From positions 123,501 through 187,500 of the forward strand of contig NZ_AKVN02000001.1 in assembly GCF_000271485.2 (NCBI RefSeq): a DNA stretch of 64,000 nt. Direction: 5' to 3'. Made by a program: the position numbers and the translations under genes. This document shows positions 36,118 to 46,897 of this stretch, one piece after another (positions within the stretch are counted from its first letter, which is position 1; each line of letters begins with the position of its first letter). Under the pieces are notes generated by a model. That model made no database searches. It saw nothing but the letters and a program-made list of their open reading frames with translations, and was not told the origin of the DNA. This DNA is from Pelosinus fermentans DSM 17108 (GTDB lineage Bacteria; Bacillota; Negativicutes; DSM-13327).

Positions 36118-36169
36118 TATACTCTCGTAAAAAACAATCATAATATAGCCGTAAACAGGCAAAGGATGA
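36118..36169 (-). promoter_or_regulatory. Leader/promoter motif shared with the class II aldolase gene (copy B)
   Basis: Minus-strand order: TCATCCTTTGCCTG, GGCTATATTATGAT, TTTTTTACGAGAGTATA. It matches copy A at 18795-18839 block by block with small spacing differences, and lies about 27 bases before mnmE. TATATTAT resembles a -10 element. Confidence 0.5.
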
Positions 36170-36268
36170 GATTTTTCCAAAGAATACTATACACTTACTA
36201 TTTTTACCCATTTCCTTGGGAATATTTATCTATGGTGAATAATTAATTTACATGGCTATTCTCTAGTA

Positions 36269-36306
36269 GTAAAACCCAGTAATAATTAATTATTACTGGG
36301 TTTTAC
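36269..36306 (-). terminator. Palindromic terminator after jag
   Basis: A 38-bp perfect palindrome: GTAAAACCCAGTAATAATT and its exact complement. It lies 15 bases beyond the jag stop and carries a TTTTAC tail on the minus strand. Confidence 0.87.
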
Positions 36307-36320
36307 AATATGTAAACTAT

Positions 36321-36944
36321 CTATCTTTTTAAAGCAATCACAATTTTGCGATAGGGTTCTTCCCCTTCACTGTAAGTAATAATTCGCTGATCATCTTGAA
36401 GAGCCATATGAATAATTTTTCGTTCGTTAGGACTCATCGGTTCCAACACTACTTTTTCTCCACGACGCTTTACAGAATCAGCCAAACGAGCAGCCAAACG
36501 ATTTAACGTATCTGTGCGACGCTGACGATAATCTTCCACATCAAGAATAATACGCACCTTACCATCAATATCACGATTTGCTGTCAAATTAGTTAAATAC
36601 TGCAGCGCGTCTAAGGTCTGACCATGTTTACCAATCAGTATGCCTAAATCATTGCCTCGAATATTAAAACCAATAGAATCTTCTTTTCCTACTCTTTCAA
36701 TCTGTACCTCTAATTTCATTAAATCAAAAACAGTTTTCAAAAATTCATGAGCCACTTGTACCGGATCAATTGGCTTAATCGTCACTCTCACTTTAGCAGG
36801 CTTACTGCCAATAAAGCCAAATAAACCTTTACTGGGCGCTTCTAACACTTCATACTCGATGCGGTCTTCTCCAACTTGAAGTTCATTTAAAGCCAGTCGT
36901 ACCGCTTCTTCAACGGTTTTACCTGTCATATCCACAGAAGTCAT
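36321..36944 (-). CDS. jag: RNA-binding protein Jag/KhpB (SpoIIIJ-associated)
   Basis: 207 residues in the usual order: Jag_N (about 1-50, with TVEEAVRLALNELQ and GLFGFIGSKPAKV), a KH domain (about 75-135, GILIGKHGQTLDALQYL) and an R3H domain to the end (SPNERKIIHMAL). KhpB binds RNA together with KhpA and affects cell elongation and sporulation. The GGAGG site is 12 bases before the ATG, rather long, so the internal ATG five codons later cannot be excluded. It follows yidC by 17 bases. Confidence 0.93.
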   Translation of the reverse strand: MTSVDMTGKTVEEAVRLALNELQVGEDRIEYEVLEAPSKGLFGFIGSKPAKVRVTIKPIDPVQVAHEFLKTVFDLMKLEVQIERVGKEDSIGFNIRGNDLGILIGKHGQTLDALQYLTNLTANRDIDGKVRIILDVEDYRQRRTDTLNRLAARLADSVKRRGEKVVLEPMSPNERKIIHMALQDDQRIITYSEGEEPYRKIVIALKR

Positions 36945-36961
36945 CGTGTTAATCAGCCTCC

Positions 36962-37600
36962 TTATTTTTGAGCTTCACCACGGTACATCCACCACTGTTG
37001 AACAATTTGGAATGCATTACTCATTACCCAGTACAATACAAGTCCGGCAGGAAAAGTAATACTAATATAGCCTATAAATAATGGCATAAAAGTCATCATC
37101 ATTTTTGCCTGTTGATTCATATCAGTGCTTGTCTGTTTTTGTTGAATATAAGTAGTAGCTGCTGATAGTACAGGTAAAATATACAAAGGATCAGGATGAG
37201 ACAAATTAGCAATCCATAAAAAGCTAGGTATTTGCGCATATTGATAATCGCGAATGGCAAAGAAAATTCCCATAAGTATAGGCATCTGAACCAATAAAGG
37301 TAAACAGCCTGATAATGGATTGACCCCTGACTCTTTATATAAAAGTGCCATTTCCTTATTTAATTTCTCAGGGTTTCCTTTGTATTTTTCTTGTAATTCT
37401 TTCATTTTAGGCTGTAAATCCTGCATAGCCTTCATACCTTTAACTTGTTTTACAGTTAAAGGGTATAATAGCAACTTTATGATTAAAGTTACCAAAATAA
37501 TAGCTATACCATAATTAGGTATACCAATGCTAGCTGTCATATCATAGAAAAAAGTTAATATATGCTGCAATAATGCAATAGCCGAATCAAACAGAGCCAA
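36962..37600 (-). CDS. yidC: Membrane protein insertase YidC/SpoIIIJ
   Basis: 212 residues and about five transmembrane segments, the short Gram-positive-type form without the large periplasmic domain. The conserved hydrophilic-groove position in the first core helix is Lys (LIIKLLLYPLT) rather than Arg. The cytoplasmic hairpin MQDLQPKMKELQEKYKGNPEKLN is present. No clear signal peptide or lipobox is seen, unlike Bacillus SpoIIIJ. The start is TTG. It sits in rpmH-rnpA-yidD-yidC-jag. Confidence 0.94.
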   Translation of the reverse strand: MALFDSAIALLQHILTFFYDMTASIGIPNYGIAIILVTLIIKLLLYPLTVKQVKGMKAMQDLQPKMKELQEKYKGNPEKLNKEMALLYKESGVNPLSGCLPLLVQMPILMGIFFAIRDYQYAQIPSFLWIANLSHPDPLYILPVLSAATTYIQQKQTSTDMNQQAKMMMTFMPLFIGYISITFPAGLVLYWVMSNAFQIVQQWWMYRGEAQK

Positions 37601-37665
37601 TATCTCACGTCCTCAATACTAATTTGTGACAACATCAATTGTAATCTTGAATCGAATCTTATATA

Positions 37666-37872
37666 TCAAACAGGATCATATCCGCCAGGATGAAAGGGAT
37701 GACAGCGCAAAATACGCCGCACAGCCATAATACCCCCACGGAAAATCCCATATTTCTCAATTGCCTGTAATGCATACTCTGAACAAGTCGGCACAAAACG
37801 GCAAGTAGGCGGTTTGAGCGGTGAAATAAATAAACGATAACCTTTAATCATCATTATAACTATTTTTTTCAT
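37666..37872 (-). CDS. yidD: Membrane protein insertion efficiency factor YidD
   Basis: About 68 residues. The family block [31 protein letters not shown] and the ending [12 protein letters not shown] are complete. It is a small membrane-associated protein that assists YidC. ATG 37872 follows AGGTAGTTGATC. The gene begins 11 bases after rnpA stops. Confidence 0.93.
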   Translation of the reverse strand: MKKIVIMMIKGYRLFISPLKPPTCRFVPTCSEYALQAIEKYGIFRGGIMAVRRILRCHPFHPGGYDPV

Positions 37873-37882
37873 GATCAACTAC

Positions 37883-38233
37883 CTACTTAGCCAAAATTTT
37901 TGCCTTTTCACACAAATGAATAAACGCTTTACGAACAGCTGTAGAATTTGAGCTTACTGCAGCTTGTCTGCCAACTAATAGCAAATCAATTCCATTAATT
38001 AACTTATGCTGGTTTAAACGATAGGAGTCCCGCAAAAGACGTTTTACACGATTGCGTACTACCGCACCACCCAACCTTTTACCCGCAGCAAATCCTACTC
38101 GACGAACAACACTATTAGTAGACAGCACATAAAGTACTATCATTCGATTAGCATATGATTTGCCGGCTTTATATACAGCTTGGAAATTTTTATTTTTGTG
38201 TAGAATCCCTTGCTTAGATAACTTATATATCAC
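37883..38233 (-). CDS. rnpA: Ribonuclease P protein component
   Basis: 116 residues. The conserved RNR-like motif is seen in GGAVVRNRVKRLLRDSYR, with the upstream RVGFAAGKRLG that forms the central cleft. It helps RNase P RNA bind pre-tRNA leaders. The start is GTG with only a weak upstream GGCGGGATG. Located directly after rpmH as in nearly all bacteria. Confidence 0.95.
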   Translation of the reverse strand: MIYKLSKQGILHKNKNFQAVYKAGKSYANRMIVLYVLSTNSVVRRVGFAAGKRLGGAVVRNRVKRLLRDSYRLNQHKLINGIDLLLVGRQAAVSSNSTAVRKAFIHLCEKAKILAK

Positions 38234-38280
38234 AGTTTATCATCCCGCCATATGGAAAATAGGCCTGTTCTGGCGCCCTA

Positions 38281-38415
38281 CTACGCAGATAACTTCTTTC
38301 TGCTTCTAGCACGTCTTCTTTTAAGGACTAATTGACCACCTCTGGTTTTCATACGCTCACGGAAACCATGGGTTCTTTTTTTCCATAAGTTATTTGGTTG
38401 ATAAGTACGTTTCAT
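38281..38415 (-). CDS. rpmH: 50S ribosomal protein L34
   Basis: 44 residues on the minus strand, beginning [18 protein letters not shown] and ending RSRKKLSA, a full-length match to L34. The ATG at 38415 follows AAGGAGGTGTAAATAA. It is the first gene of rpmH-rnpA-yidD-yidC-jag and reads away from oriC. Confidence 0.97.
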   Translation of the reverse strand: MKRTYQPNNLWKKRTHGFRERMKTRGGQLVLKRRRARSRKKLSA

Positions 38416-38482
38416 TTATTTACACCTCCTTGCTAAAATACCAAAAATATCACGTTAAAATGCCTATATTTTAACACTAAAG

Positions 38483-38512
38483 ATTATAGACTAGCCAAGC
38501 CCTCAGTGTCAA
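38483..38512 (-). promoter_or_regulatory. Promoter of the rpmH operon
   Basis: Minus-strand TTGACA (38507-38512) and TATAAT (38483-38488) are perfect, with 18-base spacing. The leader to rpmH would be about 60 bases. Confidence 0.8.
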
Positions 38513-38520
38513 GAAATATA

Positions 38521-38889
38521 CTTGTTGATAGTTTCTGAGTATTGTGGATAATTTTGTAGATAAAAGGTCCTATTTGATAAAAATCTGTTGATAACTTATA
38601 TAGTTTTTGATAATATAAAACATGACAAGATATCCACATATTCTTTCTAATCTTATTTTTATCTACATAAAGTAAAAGTTATTCACAAAAACATAGCTTT
38701 ATGCACACTTTTATCCACACCATTTAATAACTCTATTATACTTGATGAATACAAGACTGCGAAATACTTTTTATTTTGCTGTTGTATTTTTTTTTCGTTA
38801 AAACCCTTCTTTTTCAAAATAAGTTATTCACATCTGTTAATAAGTATGTGGATAACTTATTAGACTGTTAATTAAATTTGTTGATAGAG
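38521..38889. other. oriC part 1: DnaA-box cluster between rpmH and dnaA
   Basis: Perfect DnaA boxes (TTATCCACA or its complement) occur at 38543-38551, 38711-38719 and 38847-38855. One-mismatch boxes are at 38586-38594 (TGTTGATAA), 38630-38638 (ATATCCACA), 38679-38687 and 38824-38832 (TTATTCACA). TGTTAATAA at 38835-38843 is more degenerate. The region is very AT-rich and gene-free up to dnaA at 39035. This is the upstream half of a bipartite Firmicute-type origin. Confidence 0.9.
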
Positions 38890-39034
38890 TGATTATAATT
38901 CCAATAATCCTTTAACTTGTAGTCTTTATTTTATGTTTGATAAAACATTTTCACTATTATTGTTTTATCTTTTTATATGACTAACCGCATTTTAATTTTT
39001 ATATTATTTGTATAGCACAGAAAGGATTGAATGT

Positions 39035-40522
39035 ATGGACGATACCCTACAAGCAACAATCGTATGGGAACAGGTATTAAAAAAATTAGAACAAGAATTA
39101 TCAAAGCTAATGATTGATACTTGGCTAAAACCCACCATCCCCCTAAAACTAACCGATACCACATTAGAAATTGGAACTCCTAAACAAATCATTAAAGAAT
39201 GGCTTGAATCCCGCTATCTTCCTATCATTTCCTCTACAGTCCAATATATTACGAATAAACCCTTAACAATAATTTTTATTAATTTAGATATAGATGATGA
39301 AACAGCTGCTCCTCCTGCACCCCAAGAAATAACTCCGGTAATTACCCCATCCCAGCTGCTATTAGAACCGGAAATTGACAAAAAACCTGACTTTGTGCAA
39401 ACGAGTATGTCTACAGCCAAACAACCTCATATCTATAAACCATCTTCTGAATCCGACCAAAATTTTTCCTTAAATCAAAATCCAGCAGAAGAATCAATGG
39501 CAATCTTAAATCCTAAATATATTTTTGAAACTTTTGTTATTGGTAATTCTAACCGTTTAGCCCATGCTGCATCCTTAGCCGTTGCCGAAGCACCAGCCAA
39601 TGCATATAATCCTTTTTTTGTATATGGTGGTGTTGGACTAGGAAAAACCCATCTTATGCACGCCATTGGTCACCGTATTTTGAAAAATCATCCACATTTG
39701 AAATTGCTTTATATCTCTAGTGAAAAATTCACCAATGAGTTGATTAATTCCATTAGAGATGGTAATCCTGAAAGTTTTCGTCAAAAATATCGTAATATTG
39801 ACGTCCTCTTAGTTGACGATATTCAATTTTTAGCAAAAAAAGAACATACTCAGGAAGAATTTTTCCATACTTTTAATACATTACATGAAGCAAATAAACA
39901 GATTATCATGTCAAGCGATCGACCGCCCCGCGAGATTCAAACTTTAGAAGACCGACTGCGATCCCGTTTTGAAATGGGTCTGATTACTGACATTCAACCT
40001 CCAGATTTAGAAACACGAATTGCTATTTTACGTAAAAAAGCAATTATGGAACATTTAAATGTATCCAATGACGTTATGGTATATATCGCAAGCCGTATTG
40101 ATAATAATATTCGGGAACTAGAAGGAGCATTAATTAGAGTAATGGCTTATGCTTCCCTAACAAACCAGAATATTGATATCGATCTGGCAACAGAAGCATT
40201 AAAAGATATTTTCCCTCATGGCAAGCCTAAGCAAATTACGGTAGAGCTGATTCAAGAAACCATTGCTTCTTACTTCAAATTAAAAATTGATGAATTACTG
40301 GCTAAAAAACGGACCCGCAATGTTGCATACCCCAGACAGATTGCCATGTATTTATCCAGAGAACTAACAGAGACTTCACTTCCGAGACTTGGAGAAATGT
40401 TCGGCGGACGCGATCACACAACAGTGATTCATGCTTATGACAAAATCAGTCGTGAACGTAACGCAGATATTAAATTAAGCAACACAATTAAGGAGTTAAT
40501 TAAACGAATTGAGAATACTTAA
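39035..40522 (+). CDS. dnaA: Chromosomal replication initiator DnaA
   Basis: 495 residues. Domain I (1-about 85, [16 protein letters not shown]), a variable linker, AAA+ domain III with [14 protein letters not shown] (about 200) and LLVDDIQFL, and domain IV with the DnaA-box reader [19 protein letters not shown]. The ATG at 39035 is 8 bases after AAAGGA; the upstream TTG at 39008 has no site. DnaA boxes on both sides suggest autoregulation. Confidence 0.97.
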   Translation: MDDTLQATIVWEQVLKKLEQELSKLMIDTWLKPTIPLKLTDTTLEIGTPKQIIKEWLESRYLPIISSTVQYITNKPLTIIFINLDIDDETAAPPAPQEITPVITPSQLLLEPEIDKKPDFVQTSMSTAKQPHIYKPSSESDQNFSLNQNPAEESMAILNPKYIFETFVIGNSNRLAHAASLAVAEAPANAYNPFFVYGGVGLGKTHLMHAIGHRILKNHPHLKLLYISSEKFTNELINSIRDGNPESFRQKYRNIDVLLVDDIQFLAKKEHTQEEFFHTFNTLHEANKQIIMSSDRPPREIQTLEDRLRSRFEMGLITDIQPPDLETRIAILRKKAIMEHLNVSNDVMVYIASRIDNNIRELEGALIRVMAYASLTNQNIDIDLATEALKDIFPHGKPKQITVELIQETIASYFKLKIDELLAKKRTRNVAYPRQIAMYLSRELTETSLPRLGEMFGGRDHTTVIHAYDKISRERNADIKLSNTIKELIKRIENT

Positions 40523-40638
40523 TATCTTTATTTGCTTATATGTCACAAAAAGCGCCATTTTACTCACACTATTCACTCTTTCTTTGGCGATAGGTGTATA
40601 ACTCTGTTAGTAACAGCAGGATTAGCCTGTACATTATT

Positions 40639-40825
40639 TGTTGATAATTTATGAACAGTAAAAAGCTGTGGATTTGTGGATAACCCCTATAGTACTTACT
40701 GACACGTTATTAACAAGCGTTTTTTATTGTGCATAAGGCAATTTTAGAGTTATTAACATATCTACACCCCCTACTACTATTACGACTATTTTATTAATAT
40801 ATATATTATTTAGTATTAATATACC
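40639..40825. other. oriC part 2: DnaA boxes, DnaA-trio array and AT-rich unwinding region
   Basis: Between dnaA and dnaN are a perfect box at 40675-40683 (TGTGGATAA), near-boxes at 40639-40647 (TGTTGATAA) and 40667-40675, and two TTATTAACA sequences at 40707-40715 and 40750-40758. From 40771 to 40797 the sequence reads as consecutive triplets CTA-CTA-CTA-TTA-CGA-CTA-TTT-TAT-TAA, the complement of the DnaA-trio (TAG/TAA) motif, preceded by a short GC patch and followed by TATATATATTATT. This layout matches the Bacillus basal unwinding system, so opening probably occurs here. Confidence 0.85.
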
Positions 40826-40841
40826 GAATGGAGGACTAAAA

Positions 40842-41951
40842 ATGAAAATCTCCTGCACAAAGGAGCAATTAAACCACGCTGTACAAACAGTACAAAAAGC
40901 TCTTGCCACTAAAACTCCAATGCCTATTTTGACAGGTATCTATTTGTCTGCCTTTGATGAAAAATTAGAACTACAAGCAACAAATTATGAAATTGGCATT
41001 AGCTGCATCATTGAAGCTACAATTGAAGAACCAGGTACAGTAGTAATCTCTGGACGGTATTTTCAAGAGTTGGTTCGTAAATTACCAGGAGAAATGATCG
41101 AAATTTCTTCAAGTCTGGAAGACAGAACCATTCAAATAACCTCGAATCAAGCTCAATTTAATTTATTAAGCTTGCCAGCAGAAGAATTTCCTGTATTAAA
41201 AAAGCCAACGAGCGATACTGTGATAAATGTTAAAGATAATATATTAAGAGAACTGATCAAGAAGACTGTTTTTGCCTGCTCTACTGATGAATCCCGTCCC
41301 ATTTTTACTGGCGGTTTACTTGAAATTAATCAGCATGAGGTAAATATGGTAGCTACCAATACCCATCGCTTAGCAATAAAAAAAGACCATCTTGGTCATA
41401 ATACAGATAGCATTAAAATGATTATTCCTGCTAAGATATTGAATGAATTAGCACGCATCATGATTTCTGATGTTCCTATGGATGTAACAATTTATTGTCA
41501 AAAGAATCAAGTATCCTTTGCCTTTGACAATATCTATATTATTTCTCGCCTGATTGAAGGACAATTTCCCGACTATAATAAAGTAATTCCCCCTAGTTTT
41601 GCTACTACCATCACAATTGATACTCACGCATTTATGGATGCAGTAGAACGTGTCTCCTTATTAGCAAGAGATGGCGATTATAATATTATTAAATTGGCTT
41701 TTAAAAATGATTGTGTTATTATTACATCTAACAACCCTGATATCGGTAAAGCATGTGAAACAGTAACAACAATCGTTCAGGGTAATGAAGTTGAAATTGC
41801 TTTTAATGCAAAGTATGTTACGGATATTTTAAAAAATATTAGCAGTGAGCAACTCGTATTCTCTTTGAATACGCCTCTTAGTCCTGCAAGTATAAAACCG
41901 ATTGATGATGAAACTTACAACTATATCATTACGCCTGTGAGGACAAACTAA
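40842..41951 (+). CDS. dnaN: DNA polymerase III beta sliding clamp
   Basis: 369 residues forming the three-domain clamp. Family blocks such as PMPILTGIYL, EEFPVLKKP, IFTGGLLE, ATNTHRLA and the C-terminal ITPVRTN, close to the usual LPVR ending, are all present. ATG follows GGAGGACTAAAA. The next gene begins on the base after its stop, so translation is coupled. Confidence 0.96.
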   Translation: MKISCTKEQLNHAVQTVQKALATKTPMPILTGIYLSAFDEKLELQATNYEIGISCIIEATIEEPGTVVISGRYFQELVRKLPGEMIEISSSLEDRTIQITSNQAQFNLLSLPAEEFPVLKKPTSDTVINVKDNILRELIKKTVFACSTDESRPIFTGGLLEINQHEVNMVATNTHRLAIKKDHLGHNTDSIKMIIPAKILNELARIMISDVPMDVTIYCQKNQVSFAFDNIYIISRLIEGQFPDYNKVIPPSFATTITIDTHAFMDAVERVSLLARDGDYNIIKLAFKNDCVIITSNNPDIGKACETVTTIVQGNEVEIAFNAKYVTDILKNISSEQLVFSLNTPLSPASIKPIDDETYNYIITPVRTN

Positions 41952-42167
41952 ATGGAAGAAATAGGGATAAATACAGCTACCATTCAGCTGGATCAATTTT
42001 TAAAATGGGCAGGGATTATTGAATCTGGTGGACAAGTTAAATTATTGATTGAAGACGGTCTTGTCTTTATTAATGGTGCCCAAATTCATGAACGACGCAA
42101 AAAGATACTACCTGGTGATATAATTGAAATTACAGATATTGGAAAATGGAAAGTAACGACTGAATAA
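41952..42167 (+). CDS. yaaA: S4-domain RNA-binding protein YaaA
   Basis: 71 residues with the S4 RNA-binding fold (QLDQFLKWAGIIESGGQVKLLI, VFINGAQIHERRKKILPGDII). The yaaA/rlbA family sits between dnaN and recF in most Firmicutes and is implicated in ribosome maturation. ATG follows GTGAGGACAAACTAA. It is tightly packed in dnaN-yaaA-recF. Confidence 0.92.
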   Translation: MEEIGINTATIQLDQFLKWAGIIESGGQVKLLIEDGLVFINGAQIHERRKKILPGDIIEITDIGKWKVTTE

Positions 42168-42178
42168 AAGGTGTTACC

Positions 42179-43276
42179 ATGAAAGTTAATAAAATAATTC
42201 TGAGAAACATTCGAAATTATGTAAATCTTTCCTTAGATTTTACCCAAGGGATTAATATATTTATTGGGCAAAATGCACAAGGAAAGACCAATATCCTAGA
42301 ATCTATTTATTATGGCGCAATGGGACGCTCTCATCGTACGAATGTAGATGCTGAGCTGATTCGCTGGCAGCAGGAAGATGGCAGTATTACAATTGAATTT
42401 TCCCGCATGAATATTGAAAATAGCTTGGTCATGAAGCTGAGCAACAGTCAAAAAAAAGAAATCATATCAAATCATTATGCAATAAAACCTCGGGAACTCA
42501 TTGGTTTACTGAATGTTGTATTATTTTCTCCTGAAGATTTAATGTTAATAAAAGGGATGCCTGCTATGCGTAGGCGTTTTTTAGATATAGAGATTTCACA
42601 AGCAAATCCAAGCTATTATCAGCAGCTATTAAAATATAATCGCATCGTATCCCAACGAAATAATTTGTTAAAAAAAATCAGAGAAAATAAAGATAAACCT
42701 GATATGTTAGATGCTTGGGATGAACAGTTAGCTGTTGCAGCTAGTAAAATCGTTACAAAAAGACAAGAGGCAGTTAAGAAATTAGCTATGCTTGCGAATT
42801 TAATGCATCGGAAAATAACTGCAAGTAAAGAGAATTTGACTCTTGTGTATCATAAGCATGAAATTACCGAAACGGGAGCTGAAAATCTGATAAAAGAATA
42901 TAAGGCTAAATTTGTGCAGCAGCGACAAAACGATATTTGGCGTGGCAGCACAAGTATCGGACCTCATAAAGATGATCTAATTCTCACAGTGAATGGTATA
43001 AATTTAAGAACATTTGGCTCCCAAGGTCAACAACGTACAGGAGTTTTGTCATTAAAATTAGCAGAGTTGGAATTTATTAAATCAGAAACTGGAGAATATC
43101 CCATTTTGTTACTGGATGATGTGATGAGTGAATTGGATGCAACACGCCGAGAACATTTATTAGTTTTTATCAAAGATCGTGTCCAAACCATCATTACGGC
43201 CACGGAAGAAAAATATTTTCCAGATTGGGAATTTGGAAAATATTTTCATGTAGAAAATGGTACTATAGTGGAGTGA
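42179..43276 (+). CDS. recF: DNA repair and replication protein RecF
   Basis: 365 residues. ABC-type SMC-like ATPase with Walker A GQNAQGKTNILESIYY (about 35), the signature region FGSQGQQRTGVLSLKLAE and Walker B PILLLDDVMSELD. With RecO and RecR it loads RecA at gaps. The ATG follows AAAAGGTGTTACC. The DUF721 gene begins 6 bases after it. Confidence 0.96.
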   Translation: MKVNKIILRNIRNYVNLSLDFTQGINIFIGQNAQGKTNILESIYYGAMGRSHRTNVDAELIRWQQEDGSITIEFSRMNIENSLVMKLSNSQKKEIISNHYAIKPRELIGLLNVVLFSPEDLMLIKGMPAMRRRFLDIEISQANPSYYQQLLKYNRIVSQRNNLLKKIRENKDKPDMLDAWDEQLAVAASKIVTKRQEAVKKLAMLANLMHRKITASKENLTLVYHKHEITETGAENLIKEYKAKFVQQRQNDIWRGSTSIGPHKDDLILTVNGINLRTFGSQGQQRTGVLSLKLAELEFIKSETGEYPILLLDDVMSELDATRREHLLVFIKDRVQTIITATEEKYFPDWEFGKYFHVENGTIVE

Positions 43277-43281
43277 TTGCT

Positions 43282-44118
43282 ATGCAAAAAATGAAAGATA
43301 TAGTATCGAATACGATCAGAAATTTAGGCTTGCAGAAGCCATACAACGACCAATCTGTTATTGTACATTGGTCAGAAATCGTCGGTGATGATATTGCTGC
43401 CAATGCATACGCTCGTTCTGTTCAGCAAGGAACGCTAATGGTTAGTGTGAATAGTTCTGTATGGTCTCATCATTTATCCATGATGAAAGAAAGCATTATT
43501 GATAAAATAAATCAATTTATTGGCTATAAACTTATTTTTGATATTCGTTTTCAAGCAGGATATTTTAGTAATTCCCAGAATGAAGAAGATACTGCTATAA
43601 ATGCAATACCTAATATAAAATATCAATTAAGTAAGGTTAAATTAGATGAATATGATGTACAAACTATGCAGGAAACCAGTAATCATATAAGTGATAAATA
43701 CTTAAAGCAAAAAATATTGCGCATTATGCGTAAGGATTTTGCTTTAAAAAAAATAAAAAAACAGCATAACTGGCACCAGTGTGCCAGTTGTACTGTTTTA
43801 TGTCCGCCGGAAGAAACCTATTGTACTGCTTGCACACTTAATAAAAAGCAAAAATTACTGTATACTATTATAAATACTCTAAAAGAAATACCATGGATAC
43901 GTTATGCTGAATTATATGAACATATTACTTGTACAGAAGAGGAATTTCAGCAAGCTAAATATACATTAACTGCATTCATTAGCCGGGATATCCAAGAAGG
44001 AGATAATGATAAATTTAAAATAATGAGTTTTATAATGCTAACTACAGGAGCTAAGATTGAAGCTGTAAATGATGCAATTATCAATAAAACCTTAGAAAAA
44101 TTCAGGAGGAAAAAGTAA
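43282..44118 (+). CDS. DUF721 (DciA-like) protein with Cys-rich C-terminal extension
   Basis: 278 residues. Residues about 1-95 are a DUF721/DciA-like domain (QSVIVHWSEIVGDDIAANAYA, LMVSVNSSVWSHHLSMMKESII). DciA is the helicase-operator protein that loads DnaB in many bacteria and lies between recF and gyrB in actinobacteria. The remainder (about 150-278) has a possible zinc ribbon CASCTVLCPPEETYCTAC and a helical tail with no family I recognise. ATG 43282 follows GGAGTGATTGCT; an upstream frame overlapping recF is not needed. It ends where remB starts. Confidence 0.78.
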   Translation: MQKMKDIVSNTIRNLGLQKPYNDQSVIVHWSEIVGDDIAANAYARSVQQGTLMVSVNSSVWSHHLSMMKESIIDKINQFIGYKLIFDIRFQAGYFSNSQNEEDTAINAIPNIKYQLSKVKLDEYDVQTMQETSNHISDKYLKQKILRIMRKDFALKKIKKQHNWHQCASCTVLCPPEETYCTACTLNKKQKLLYTIINTLKEIPWIRYAELYEHITCTEEEFQQAKYTLTAFISRDIQEGDNDKFKIMSFIMLTTGAKIEAVNDAIINKTLEKFRRKK

Positions 44119-44372
44119 TGTTTTTACACCTGGGAGCCGATATGGTCGTTCCTTTGCGTGATGTTATTTCTATTACTGATCTAAAATCAAAACGATCAGG
44201 TATTAATAAAGAATTTATTAAGAAAATGCGCGATGAGAAAAAGGTTTTTGATGTTTCAGAAAATGATCCCAAGAGTTTTATTATTACTACGAATAAAGTA
44301 TATCTATCTGCTATTTCATCTTTAACATTAAAGAAAAGGGCAATTGATTTTCATATCTATGAAAATATTTAA
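44118..44372 (+). CDS. remB: Extracellular matrix/DUF370 regulator RemB (YaaB)
   Basis: 84 residues. The DUF370 signature MFLHLGADMVVPLRDVISITDLK is complete. RemA/RemB-type proteins are small DNA-binding regulators of matrix genes in Bacillus, where remB also lies between recF and gyrB. The ATG overlaps the stop of the upstream gene and follows AGGAGGAAAAAGTA. The 60 bases to gyrB show no terminator. Confidence 0.88.
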   Translation: MFLHLGADMVVPLRDVISITDLKSKRSGINKEFIKKMRDEKKVFDVSENDPKSFIITTNKVYLSAISSLTLKKRAIDFHIYENI

Positions 44373-44386
44373 GATTGTTTATATAA

Positions 44387-46351
<1,965 letters not shown>

Positions 46352-46366
46352 TAGGTAAGTAAAAAT

Positions 46367-46408
46367 AAGGAAGGCCGATTATCTGTAATTAGATAATCAG
46401 CCTTCCTA
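46367..46408 (+). terminator. Terminator after gyrB
   Basis: AAGGAAGGCcGATTATCT pairs with AGATAATCaGCCTTCCT around a 6-base loop, followed by ACTTTT. Confidence 0.87.
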
Positions 46409-46453
46409 CTTTTAAAGTAATTGTTCTTGGGTTACGTTGTAAGGAGGAGTCTT

Positions 46454-46897
46454 ATGCGCATTGTAGTGATTGATGGACAAGGCGGCGGTATGGGAAAAGT
46501 TATTATTGAAAAAATAAGAAAAGAATTTAAAGAGGAAATTGATATTTTGGCGTTAGGTACAAATGCACTGGCAACTTCAGCTATGCTGAAAGCAGGAGCA
46601 AATGAAGGTGCTACCGGAGAAAATGCAATTGTACATAATTGTAAGGATATTGATTGTATAATAGGATCATTGAGTATTATTATGGCAAATTCAATGCTTG
46701 GAGAACTTACGCCGAAAATGGCAGAAGTGATAACGACTAGTAAGGCGCGAAAGATATTAATACCCTTATATCGCGGGAATATTGATATTATTGGATTAAA
46801 AACAGAGCCGCTGCCTCATTTAGTAGATGGTGTACTGCTTGAAATTAAAAAGCATTTAGGAGGGGATAAAACATGTGCGAAGCTAACGTTTATGTAA
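46454..46897 (+). CDS. DUF3842 family protein
   Basis: 147 residues. MRIVVIDGQGGGMGKVIIEKI and GANEGATGENAIVHNCKD match DUF3842, a Rossmann-like protein of unknown function common in clostridia and Negativicutes. ATG 46454 follows AAGGAGGAGTCTT. It overlaps the CooT-like gene by 25 bases, indicating translational coupling. No membrane segment or signal peptide. Confidence 0.83.
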   Translation: MRIVVIDGQGGGMGKVIIEKIRKEFKEEIDILALGTNALATSAMLKAGANEGATGENAIVHNCKDIDCIIGSLSIIMANSMLGELTPKMAEVITTSKARKILIPLYRGNIDIIGLKTEPLPHLVDGVLLEIKKHLGGDKTCAKLTFM

